From positions 248,001 through 312,000 of the forward strand of contig NZ_QVQT02000005.1 in NCBI RefSeq assembly GCF_003428625.2: DNA of 64,000 bases. Direction: 5' to 3'. Within the stretch, counting starts at the first letter, position 1, and each line of letters begins with the position of its first letter. The translations under genes and the position numbers were made by a program. The notes beneath the pieces are model-generated. The model worked only from the letters and a program-made list of their open reading frames with translations, ran no database searches and was not told where the DNA came from. The DNA is from Paracidobacterium acidisoli (GTDB lineage Bacteria > Acidobacteriota > Terriglobia > Terriglobales > Acidobacteriaceae). This document shows positions 42,235-50,314 of this stretch, piece by piece.

Positions 42235-44502
42235 ATGCACGACGATCCAACGCGTTCCTTTGACGGCCCCGTAACCGCGCCCGCCGGCCTGCCTCCAGGC
42301 CGCGATACATGGGGAGATTTTCGCCTGCTGGCGCGCGTCGGACACGGCGGGTTCGGCGAGGTCTACCGTGCCTGGGACCCCCATCTGGAGCGCGAAGTGG
42401 CCCTGAAGCTCCTGCTGCCCGGTTCGGTAAATGGTGAAGCGGAATACAGCGCCATATTGCGCGAGGCGCGAGCACTGGCCGCTGTCCAGCATGCGAATAT
42501 CGTGCACGTCTACGGCATCGACCGGCACGACGGGAGAGTCGGCTTCTGGACTGATTTCGTGCATGGAAAGACGCTCTCCGTGCTGCTGGAAGCCCAGGGG
42601 CCCTTCGGTTACCGTGAGGCAGCGCTGATCGGGCTGGACGTGGCAAAGGCCCTGAGCGCAGTGCATCGCACCGGCATTCTGCACCGGGATATCAAGACGG
42701 AAAACGTGATGCGCGAAGAAGGCGGACGCATCCTTCTGATGGACTTCGGACTCAGTGCTCTGCCGCAGCGCCTGACAGGCATTGCCGGAACGCCGAACTA
42801 TATGGCTCCCGAGCTCTTCACAGGTCATCCCGCAACCGTAGCCAGCGATATCTACGCCATGGGCGTGCTTCTCTATCACCTGGTAACAGGCGAATACCCC
42901 GCAAGGCTGAGCGGGATAACGCCCGCGGAGGCCGCGGACGCAATCGGCAAAAGAAAGCCGCTGCTTGATGTCAGGCCCGATATTCCGGAACCATTCCTGA
43001 AAGCCGTGAACATGGCCATGGAAGTTGATCCGGCGAAGCGGTTCGGCAGTGCCGGGCATCTGGCGGCAGCACTTACTGAGTCGCTCGGTGCCTCTGTATC
43101 CGACAATGCATCTGGTCCAAAGGCCGGACCAGCGCCGCGCAGAAAAATGTTGTTTCCGGCCGCTGGCGTGGCGGCCATTATTCTCGCGGTTGCGGCACTC
43201 GCCGGTATGCGAAGCGAATCTCTGCGGCGATGGCTTCATCTAGCCGGCAACCAGACCGCATCCGTAGTGCCTGCAAACGTCTCAGACGAATTTCTCAAAG
43301 CGCAGGACTTGCTGCAGCACTCCTACAAGGGTGCCAATCTCGCCGCTGCTGTGACGGGCTTTCAGCAGGTGCTTCAGAAAGATCCTTCCTTTGCCCTGGC
43401 CGAGGCCGGTCTGGGAAGCGCGTATTTCGGCCAGTTCAGGAACAGCCGGGATCCAAAGCTCCTCGATCAAGCGACAGAACATATCGACAAGGCTCTCCAG
43501 CTTGATCCAAATCTTGCCTCGCCCTACGTAACGCAGGCCAGAATCGCCGCGATGGAAGGGCACACGTCTCTCGCAATGCAGCAGATAGAGAAAGCTATCA
43601 GCCTCGACCCGCACAACGCCGAGGCCTACGGCTCTCTGGCGGAAATCTATAAGGCTAACGGACGGCTAAACGACTCCTTCACCGCCCTGCAGAAAGCAAT
43701 CGACCTCGCTCCGGATGACTCACGATGGCCTCTTCGGCTGGGCTCGTACCAGTTTGGTGCAGGCAATCTGCAGGAAGCGGTTCGTCAGCTTCAGAGCGCC
43801 ATCAGCCTCGCTCCCGATAATGCGACTGCATATTTTGATCTCGGGGTTGTCGATATGCAGCTGGACAAGCTGCCGGAAGCAAAAGCGAATCTCGAGAAGT
43901 CTCTTGCGCTCGATCCCTACTTTGACACGTATCAGACACTTGGAACCTTAGCCGAGCTCGAGGGCCGGTTCAGCGATGCTGTCGCGATGTACCGGAAGGC
44001 AATCGATCTCAACCCGAACAGCTATGAGACATGGGGAAATCTCGGAAGCGCATATCTATGGAGTGGCGCAGGAAAGGACAAGACTGGCCAGGCATATCGT
44101 AAAGCGATAGAGATCGCCGAGGCCGAGCGCAAAAAAACTCCGGAAGATGCTCGTCTTCTTGGAGAGCTTGCAAATTACTATGCCTCCATCGGCAACAAGA
44201 CGCAAAGCAGCATTTTTGTCCGCCAGAGCCTGGCATTTTCCAATGACGATCCAGCAATTACCTATCGCGCCGGGGAGACGTATGAGATTCTCGGGCAGCG
44301 CGAGAAAGCCATTCCACTGATAGCGGAAAGCGTAACCCGGGGCTATGATCTGAACGAATTCCAGCGCAGTCCGGAGCTTGCGTCCCTCCGCAGCGACCCG
44401 GCCTTCCAGGCAGCACTCGTTATGGCGAAAACCCCAAAAATGATCACCATGCAGACAGCAAAACAAAGTGAACCGAGGTCAATTACCAATGGCAAACACT
44501 GA
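42235..44502 (+). CDS. transmembrane Ser/Thr protein kinase with extracytoplasmic TPR domain
   Basis: 755 residues from the ATG at 42235 (a TTG at 42211 is unlikely). The Hanks-type kinase domain (about 28-285) is complete: glycine loop VGHGGFGEV, Lys58, HRDIKTEN with Asp152, DFG Asp170 and APE in the activation segment. A single transmembrane segment (about 305-324) separates it from a C-terminal region of TPR repeats (about 345-735), which should lie outside the membrane. It likely senses or scaffolds something in the periplasm through TPRs and phosphorylates partners inside. The divergent FHA-PP2C gene is a plausible counter-enzyme. The next gene overlaps its end by 14 bases. Confidence 0.9.
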   Translation: MHDDPTRSFDGPVTAPAGLPPGRDTWGDFRLLARVGHGGFGEVYRAWDPHLEREVALKLLLPGSVNGEAEYSAILREARALAAVQHANIVHVYGIDRHDGRVGFWTDFVHGKTLSVLLEAQGPFGYREAALIGLDVAKALSAVHRTGILHRDIKTENVMREEGGRILLMDFGLSALPQRLTGIAGTPNYMAPELFTGHPATVASDIYAMGVLLYHLVTGEYPARLSGITPAEAADAIGKRKPLLDVRPDIPEPFLKAVNMAMEVDPAKRFGSAGHLAAALTESLGASVSDNASGPKAGPAPRRKMLFPAAGVAAIILAVAALAGMRSESLRRWLHLAGNQTASVVPANVSDEFLKAQDLLQHSYKGANLAAAVTGFQQVLQKDPSFALAEAGLGSAYFGQFRNSRDPKLLDQATEHIDKALQLDPNLASPYVTQARIAAMEGHTSLAMQQIEKAISLDPHNAEAYGSLAEIYKANGRLNDSFTALQKAIDLAPDDSRWPLRLGSYQFGAGNLQEAVRQLQSAISLAPDNATAYFDLGVVDMQLDKLPEAKANLEKSLALDPYFDTYQTLGTLAELEGRFSDAVAMYRKAIDLNPNSYETWGNLGSAYLWSGAGKDKTGQAYRKAIEIAEAERKKTPEDARLLGELANYYASIGNKTQSSIFVRQSLAFSNDDPAITYRAGETYEILGQREKAIPLIAESVTRGYDLNEFQRSPELASLRSDPAFQAALVMAKTPKMITMQTAKQSEPRSITNGKH

Positions 44503-44911
44503 AATTACAATCTCAAACAGCGAAGGCACATTGCTTGGCAGTCAGCCTTCGGTTACTGTGACGGACGGCGATATAGTAACTTTCTCAATCGGCAGCGGTC
44601 AGGCCTTTCTCTTCTTCTCACCCGGTGCAGCCGCCGTTCTTTCTCCTTCACCCAGGGGCCCGGTTCCAGTCGGTCCCTCCGCTCAAGTCGCGTTTACATT
44701 CACTTCTTCTCAGCCGGGTGCATACAGCCTCTTTTTCGGAACGGATGCCTCTTTCGCACCACCAAATTTTCAGGTCGAGGAATCCAGGCAGCTTTGGTTC
44801 GGGATAAATGCTCCTGCGCCACCAGTGGAGGCGGTACCAGTACCACCGGATATCAATTTCGGCGGTCCCAGTACCGGGACAAGAGACATTACTTCAAAAA
44901 GTGGCTCTTAA
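44489..44911 (+). CDS. small beta-rich protein with Pro-rich tail, unknown
   Basis: 140 residues from the ATG at 44489, overlapping the kinase gene by 14 bases; GAGG lies about 11 bases upstream. The GTG at 44468 has no such signal. Residues 1-110 look like a beta-sandwich (VTVTDGDIVTFSIGSGQAF, QVAFTFTSSQPGAYSLFFG), recalling a cupredoxin-like fold, but no copper ligands are present. The tail (PAPPVEAVPVPPDINFGGP) is Pro-rich and ends in a Ser/Thr/Lys stretch that could be phosphorylated. There is no signal peptide, so it is probably cytoplasmic. The position suggests a substrate or adaptor of the kinase or the neighbouring proteases; this is inference. Confidence 0.6.
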   Translation: MANTEITISNSEGTLLGSQPSVTVTDGDIVTFSIGSGQAFLFFSPGAAAVLSPSPRGPVPVGPSAQVAFTFTSSQPGAYSLFFGTDASFAPPNFQVEESRQLWFGINAPAPPVEAVPVPPDINFGGPSTGTRDITSKSGS

Positions 44912-44944
44912 GCACCGTTACGGATTGATCAGCGCCACTGGCGT

Positions 44945-46393
44945 TCACTTCAGATCGGCGATCCGCAGCCTCGCTGCCGGGTCGCCGAGCACAATGTAGT
45001 TGCGGGCATCGTCGCGTGCAATGGTAAGAGCGCTGTGAGCAGCGGCACTCAGCGGCTGTGGTGCCTTTGGATCGCTGGACGCAGTGCGGTTTTCAGCTTC
45101 AATCAGCTGCGAACAGAGGTGGCTCCAGCGATCGCTCAGACAGTCAGCGGCATAACCGGCGCGGCGGCCCAGCATCAGATACGTCAGCGGGTCGCGGATA
45201 GCCTGCACCTGCGGCGTGCCGGTGACATCCTGAAACGCATAAGGGAAAGCCATGTCGATATGGGCAATCACAGCAAGCGCTCCGTGACTCAGAAGCGCCT
45301 GAGGTAAAGCCGCTACCAGCGGCGCAGGTGCAACTGGAATCTTCGAGCCATCGGGCTGAAAGTAATAGTTATTGTCCGCGGGGCAGCCGCCGCTGTAACA
45401 GGCAAACAGGAAGGCCATGGTTCCCTGCAGCCGCGCGTCCGCCGGAATATCCTCGGCAGAGAAGAGATTATCCGCTCCCGCCGGCGTTCCGCGAACCCAC
45501 TCCTGGGTAAAAAGTGAGCCCTGCATTCGCCGCTGCAGGGCCGGATCAGCGATCGGATACTCCGCACCGTGCGAGCCGGTAAAGAAGACCGCTGGCGGCC
45601 CGCCCGGAATATCTCCGCGCAGGATATCGATCAGCTGCTGTTTGGTAGCCTGTTTGGCGCTTGAACCGGTAAACGCATCGAGCGTGAACCGTGCAGCTCC
45701 CGAACCCAGCGGCCTGTGCACATCCAGAAAATTCGGGCAGAGCGCGCCCGAGAGCATGGCCGTGGCCACGTCGCCCTCATTGCGCGTAATCCACACGGCC
45801 GCATTCTTACGTTGCACAGGCTGAAAGGCCGGTGCCTCGTACTGAACGACCGCTTTTGCATAGCGCCCGTAATCCTCGATATCGTCGAAGGCCAGCCGCC
45901 CGACCGCCCACTGCATCTTGAGCAGATTCTGGAAGTCGAAAGGGATGCGATCGGGATGCCCTATCAGAAGCACGTAATAGGGAACACCGGCGAAGGGATC
46001 GACCTGCGCAGTGAGCGATACCCCCCGGTACTCCGCCCAGTTATCCGCAGTCTGTCCTGGCTGAACGCCGGTATTGCCCTCAAAGACTTTGAAAAGGTTG
46101 TCGTCGCCGACCTGGCTGCGTCGAAGATCGATAAGCGGCTGAAGCTGCGCCTTGATCGCTGGATCGGCATCCGAGGCGAAGAGGATGCACCAGCCTGTCT
46201 GGCTCAGATCATCGGGGTCGCCAACGCTGGAATCCGCAGCCAGATGGCTGGAATCGCGGCTGCGCTGGTCGGCTCCGGGAAGATCCCTGCCCACCGAAGG
46301 AATGCTCTCATGCGAGAGCGCCTGCGCCGGCGTCCCGGTCTGTGCATGAACCAGCAGTGGAATGGGAAGCGTATCCATCGGGGGCGTATTCAT
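44945..46393 (-). CDS. caspase-like (gingipain/C25-type) Cys-His protease candidate
   Basis: 482 residues from the ATG at 46393; an earlier in-frame start (46549) would overlap the divergent gene. The central domain (about 60-410) has a caspase/gingipain-like arrangement: strand VFFTGSHGAEYP with His275, then AFLFACYSGGCPAD with Cys332. Both are followed by the Gly-rich turn expected of clan CD dyads. Preceding Rossmann-like strands (YYVLLIGHPDRIPFDFQNLL) recall peptidase C25. The C-terminus ends in a possible processing or interaction segment (VLGDPAARLRIADLK). No signal peptide is visible, so action inside the cell is likely. It is divergent from the CHAT-domain gene with 65 bases between. 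Confidence 0.75.
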   Translation of the reverse strand: MNTPPMDTLPIPLLVHAQTGTPAQALSHESIPSVGRDLPGADQRSRDSSHLAADSSVGDPDDLSQTGWCILFASDADPAIKAQLQPLIDLRRSQVGDDNLFKVFEGNTGVQPGQTADNWAEYRGVSLTAQVDPFAGVPYYVLLIGHPDRIPFDFQNLLKMQWAVGRLAFDDIEDYGRYAKAVVQYEAPAFQPVQRKNAAVWITRNEGDVATAMLSGALCPNFLDVHRPLGSGAARFTLDAFTGSSAKQATKQQLIDILRGDIPGGPPAVFFTGSHGAEYPIADPALQRRMQGSLFTQEWVRGTPAGADNLFSAEDIPADARLQGTMAFLFACYSGGCPADNNYYFQPDGSKIPVAPAPLVAALPQALLSHGALAVIAHIDMAFPYAFQDVTGTPQVQAIRDPLTYLMLGRRAGYAADCLSDRWSHLCSQLIEAENRTASSDPKAPQPLSAAAHSALTIARDDARNYIVLGDPAARLRIADLK

Positions 46394-46458
46394 GAGTGAC
46401 CCTGCGGAGTCGCCGTTTGATCCTGAGTCTGCATCGCTGTATATGGTAGCGTGTCTGC

Positions 46459-48993
46459 ATGCCGTTTTACCGGAAGACTGCGATTGTTCAGTTTGAGCTC
46501 CCGAGCGGCGCAATGGAAAGCAGCCTGCCGCTGACCTGCGAGCGCGCATTCTCCGTCATTCTGCTCATTGAGGGAAGAACGCATCCGGCGCAGACCTTCC
46601 GGTCTCCGATCAACGATGAGCAGTGGCGCGAGTTCATACGCCAGCTCCGCGACTGCAATGTGAACCGCGATGTAAAGACGGGCTATCGCGGTGCGACGGC
46701 AATTCGCGCCCTGGCCCGCTCGCTCTATCAGGCGCTGGCGCAGATAAGCCCGGCCCTCCGCGAGTTCCTCGATCGCGCAGGTGTGCCGCGCCGGCTCGTG
46801 ATACAGACCACCCGTCCGGAGCTGCATCTGCTGCCCTGGGCCGCGATGTACGACGAGTCGGGTCATCCGCTCGCCGCGGGCGATCTGTCTGTCGTGCAGT
46901 CATGGCAGGATTTCGACGAGTTACCCGTATCGATGGGAAGCCGTCTGCAGTTGCTGAAGGTGCTCGGCGCGGATACAAACCAGCGAACCGCGGCGGCGCT
47001 CGATTCCCTGAAGCGCACGCCCGAGATCGTTCAGATCGATGCAACCAATGCCTTTGACGCAGGCCGCGCCGTCGATCAGATCGATATTCTGCATCTAGAA
47101 GAGCATGGCAATGCCGTTCGCGGCACAATCGGTGATGTGTCGGCTGCAGCGCTTGGAGCCGAGTTCGCAAAGGCGAAGATAGCTCTCTTGTGGAGCTGCT
47201 ATTCGGGCGCAGCCGATTCATGGGGAGAATCGCCGGCGCTCGCACTGCATCGAAGCGGTGCGGAGCTGGTCTTGTCCTTTCTCGCCGAGCTGCACAACGA
47301 AGATGCCGGGTCGATTTCAGAGGCATTCTATGGCGATGTCTTCGGCCCCGCTGCAAGCCGCGATCCTGAGTCGGCTCTTGTCCGCATCCGTACCGCGAAA
47401 ATGGCAACGGAGTTTGGCTTCGCCAACTGGGCCTCGATGACCGTCTGCCTCCGCAGATCTCTCGACCTGAGCGCACTGCCGCTGAATGGCCCGAGAGTCC
47501 CGGCACAGGCATGGGTCGAAGACACAATTCCGGAAGGCACCGCAGCCGCCGGTTTCTGGAAAGACGTCGCAGCACAGGTGAGCCGGCTGCAGCCCGGAAC
47601 GAAGAACGTAATCGACGCATCCTCGATCGCATACGCGAAGCTGCCGGTGACCGCATTCCAGGCATGGCGCGGGAATGTGATCCGCATAGACGAAGGTATG
47701 GACGTCATGCCCGATGACGCCACGCTGCGCGAACTGGGACTGGCCGCCGAAGCTGCGCCCAACGCCGATCCTGTCGACAGGCTGACATGGTTTTTCGCGC
47801 AGATCGCCCGCTTCGGTTCGCCCCTCATCGTATGGACCGGTGCCGAGCCGCGTCATCTGGAGTTCCTGAAAACGGTTGAGCCGGGAGCGCAGCTGACCTT
47901 CCTCCTGCTGTATGGGCTGAAGCCGAATCAGCCAGGCCTGATGGAGCTCGTGGACGAAAATCGTCTGGAAGAGGCGCTGACCCTTTGCGGCGGATTATCG
48001 CAGGACTGCGGCGATGAGCAGTTATACGCGGCATACTACGCCTGCGTGCGAGGCGAGCACCCGGAGCAGGCGCTGTCGTATCTTGCGCGCATTCAAAGCA
48101 GGCAGGAACGGCTGCTGCTGATGGGCAATTATCTAAGCCGTAATCCGGTAGTTCCGCTGAGCGAAAGCCTGCTTTCATCGTTTGGTGAATGGGCCCGGGG
48201 GGAGCGTCCCACGCGTCCGGAAGACTTCTATCGGCTGGCAATGAATGTGCCGGAAGGCGAATCGTCTCTGCGTGAGACAGGCCGGTCAAAACATGAGCTT
48301 GCCTGGATGATGCAGGCTACCGGACAGCCGGATACGGCTGAGCTGCTCTTCCGTCTTGCGCTTGCAGACATAGAGGCATCCGGGCAGGACCCGGATACAA
48401 GACGCGATTCGCGGTGGTATTTTGCCCTGTCATCCATACTGCGCGATTGGGCCGATCTGCTCGCGCAGACACCGGAACGGCTTGAAGAGGCTTCGCAGCT
48501 TCTTCATCGCGCGATGGCCGTCCAGTCATTTCACGGAATGCGTCTCGAGCTGGCATATTCCACGATGACGGCAGCGCGCATCGCACTTGCGGGGAGCCAT
48601 TACACCAAAGCGATCGATCTCGCCGTCGATGCAGCAAATCGTTTTGTGGAATGCAATAACGGACGTGGCTGGTGCGAAGCGCTCAGCATCCTGTTTGACA
48701 CCTTCGCAGAGACACGTCAGACGGCCCGTATGTTGAGCCTTGCGGCTCTGGCAGAAGAGAAATTAACGCTGTCGAATCTTCCCGGAAAAATACGTGAAGA
48801 ACAGATGCGGGATCTGGCATTTCAGCAGGCGCGAGCCTTCTGGATCGCAGGCGACCTTATCAATGCCCGCGAAAAGCTGCAGGCTCTGCGCAGCGCAGCG
48901 GATCTAAGACAGGTGAATCTCGATCCAAAGATTCTTCGATTGTATGACTTTCTCCGTCCTTTTCTTCATTCTGATCCGGCTCAGCAGCACTAA
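46459..48993 (+). CDS. CHAT-domain (caspase-like) protein with helical repeat C-terminus
   Basis: 844 residues. The N-terminal CHAT protease-like domain (about 80-310) shows ELHLLPWAAMYDESG, LHLEEHGN with His216 and ALLWSCYSGAADSWG with Cys247, the clan CD dyad. Then come LALHRSGAELVLSF and AFYGDVFGPAAS, which are CHAT hallmarks. A middle region (about 340-530) is unassigned. From about 540 to the end the sequence is alpha-helical and TPR-like (PDTAELLFRLALADIE, YTKAIDLAVDAANRFVE). CHAT-TPR proteins include the protease of type III-E CRISPR systems and many uncharacterised conflict proteins. No CRISPR genes are present here. It is divergent from the C25-like protease, and the two may be activated together. 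Confidence 0.8.
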   Translation: MPFYRKTAIVQFELPSGAMESSLPLTCERAFSVILLIEGRTHPAQTFRSPINDEQWREFIRQLRDCNVNRDVKTGYRGATAIRALARSLYQALAQISPALREFLDRAGVPRRLVIQTTRPELHLLPWAAMYDESGHPLAAGDLSVVQSWQDFDELPVSMGSRLQLLKVLGADTNQRTAAALDSLKRTPEIVQIDATNAFDAGRAVDQIDILHLEEHGNAVRGTIGDVSAAALGAEFAKAKIALLWSCYSGAADSWGESPALALHRSGAELVLSFLAELHNEDAGSISEAFYGDVFGPAASRDPESALVRIRTAKMATEFGFANWASMTVCLRRSLDLSALPLNGPRVPAQAWVEDTIPEGTAAAGFWKDVAAQVSRLQPGTKNVIDASSIAYAKLPVTAFQAWRGNVIRIDEGMDVMPDDATLRELGLAAEAAPNADPVDRLTWFFAQIARFGSPLIVWTGAEPRHLEFLKTVEPGAQLTFLLLYGLKPNQPGLMELVDENRLEEALTLCGGLSQDCGDEQLYAAYYACVRGEHPEQALSYLARIQSRQERLLLMGNYLSRNPVVPLSESLLSSFGEWARGERPTRPEDFYRLAMNVPEGESSLRETGRSKHELAWMMQATGQPDTAELLFRLALADIEASGQDPDTRRDSRWYFALSSILRDWADLLAQTPERLEEASQLLHRAMAVQSFHGMRLELAYSTMTAARIALAGSHYTKAIDLAVDAANRFVECNNGRGWCEALSILFDTFAETRQTARMLSLAALAEEKLTLSNLPGKIREEQMRDLAFQQARAFWIAGDLINAREKLQALRSAADLRQVNLDPKILRLYDFLRPFLHSDPAQQH

Positions 48994-49014
48994 GCGGACC
49001 TGGAAAGGAGCCGG

Positions 49015-50178
49015 CTAACGCGCATCGACCACCCCTGCATCCTTCAGGGCTCGTCGCTCTGCTTCCAGTGCTGTTGTATGCAGTTCGATAACGCGATGCA
49101 TCGCCGTCTCCGATTCCTGTGTCTTGCCTTCTGTCCGCAGTGCTCTGGACAGCAGATAAAAGACTTCCGACTCATCCGGATTCATCTCTGCCGCCTGGCG
49201 AAGCAGCCTGATCGCGGTAGATGTATCGTGCAGCTGGAACTCCGCCTTTCCCAGATAGAAGGGAATCGCCCAGGAATCAGGCGTCATCTCCTGAGCCTTT
49301 TTGAGGTAAGGGATGCCCTCCTGATAGCGATTCGTCTGAATCAGCAGCGCTCCCAGGTAATAACAGGCGCTTCCATCCTGTGCATCGGCATCGATTGCCT
49401 CATGCAGCTCCTTCTCTGCAGCTCCGTACTGCTGAAGACTGATATCCACCTTCCCCAGTTCGCGATGCGCACCAGGAAAGGTTGGGTCTGTCTGCAGAAC
49501 TGACTGGAAAGATCCTTCTGCATCGCGAAAGCGTGTCGCGTCGTAGTAGGCCTTTCCCAGCAGAAAATTAGACTGAGCCGGACTGACGGCATTCGAGAAA
49601 ATCTTTGCGAAGAGCTCCTTTGCCTGCTGTGCCTGTCCCGCGCGTGAATAGGAGACGCCGAGAAGATAGAGGGCCGCCGGATCGGGATGATCTTCCTGCT
49701 CAAGCGGCTCCAGAAGACGGATGCCCTCGTCAGCGTCCCCGCTGAAGGTGAGGCAGGTAGCCAGAAGCATCGTTGCCTGCGGGTCCGAGGGGTTCTGATG
49801 GTGCAGCTCGCGAAAGTAGGGCAGCGCCTGATCGTAATCATCCTGCTTCAGATAAGCCAGGCCCAGATCCAGCTCGATCGCTCTCTGATGAGGATCAATG
49901 CGCAGCGCATGCTCGTAGGCATCGATCGCTTTCGCATAACGATGCGTTCGCGAATAAAGAACGCCGAGATTGGCAAATGCGCTGATATTGTGCGGATCAA
50001 GCTGAAGCACTTTGCGAAGCCCTGCCTCCGCTGCCGGATAATCGCCGGCATTCAACGCCTGCATTGCCGCGTCAAAATTTTGCTTCGCTGTCTCGGTGCC
50101 CGCGCCAAAGCATGGCTCTGCGGCAGCGAAACTCAAAAGAAGAAACAGCGCGGTGATGGCGGCTGAGCGAACTCGCAT
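49015..50178 (-). CDS. exported TPR protein
   Basis: 387 residues with a signal peptide (MRVRSAAITALFLLLSFAAAEPCFGA). Consecutive tetratricopeptide repeats fill the mature protein (NISAFANLGVLYSRTHRYAK, SACYYLGALLIQTNRYQEG, SEVFYLLSRALRTEGKTQES). There is no enzymatic motif. It is convergent with the CHAT gene, only 21 bases apart, and precedes the Oar-like receptor gene on the same strand by position, though a separate promoter is needed. It may be part of the neighbouring receptor or signalling system. The ribosome binding site is weak. Confidence 0.8.
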   Translation of the reverse strand: MRVRSAAITALFLLLSFAAAEPCFGAGTETAKQNFDAAMQALNAGDYPAAEAGLRKVLQLDPHNISAFANLGVLYSRTHRYAKAIDAYEHALRIDPHQRAIELDLGLAYLKQDDYDQALPYFRELHHQNPSDPQATMLLATCLTFSGDADEGIRLLEPLEQEDHPDPAALYLLGVSYSRAGQAQQAKELFAKIFSNAVSPAQSNFLLGKAYYDATRFRDAEGSFQSVLQTDPTFPGAHRELGKVDISLQQYGAAEKELHEAIDADAQDGSACYYLGALLIQTNRYQEGIPYLKKAQEMTPDSWAIPFYLGKAEFQLHDTSTAIRLLRQAAEMNPDESEVFYLLSRALRTEGKTQESETAMHRVIELHTTALEAERRALKDAGVVDAR

Positions 50179-50261
50179 AACAAACTTTTGTCGTCCAGTT
50201 TAGATCACTCCCCCGTATGCAGGAGAGCGCTCTCCGTCGTCAGGAAAAAATCATATCTGCG

Positions 50262-50299
50262 CCAAAGAAAAAGACCGGGCTCTGTGAAGAACCCGGTCT
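50262..50299 (-). terminator. rho-independent terminator of the second Oar-like receptor
   Basis: AGACCGGG (50272-50279) pairs exactly with CCCGGTCT (50292-50299) around a 12-base loop. On the minus strand the stem is followed by TTTTTCTTT. It ends the receptor gene 16 bases after its stop. Confidence 0.9.
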
Positions 50300-50314
50300 G
50301 AAGATGAAGAGAGA

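Noticed and set aside
42100-43239. 379-codon open frame on the minus strand
   Set aside because: Antisense to the kinase domain, whose motifs (HRDIKTEN, DFG) are clear on the plus strand.
46459-48993. Type III-E CRISPR-associated TPR-CHAT protease
   Set aside because: No CRISPR array or cas genes are in the window; domain order is CHAT first, then helical repeats, unlike the Cas-associated protein.
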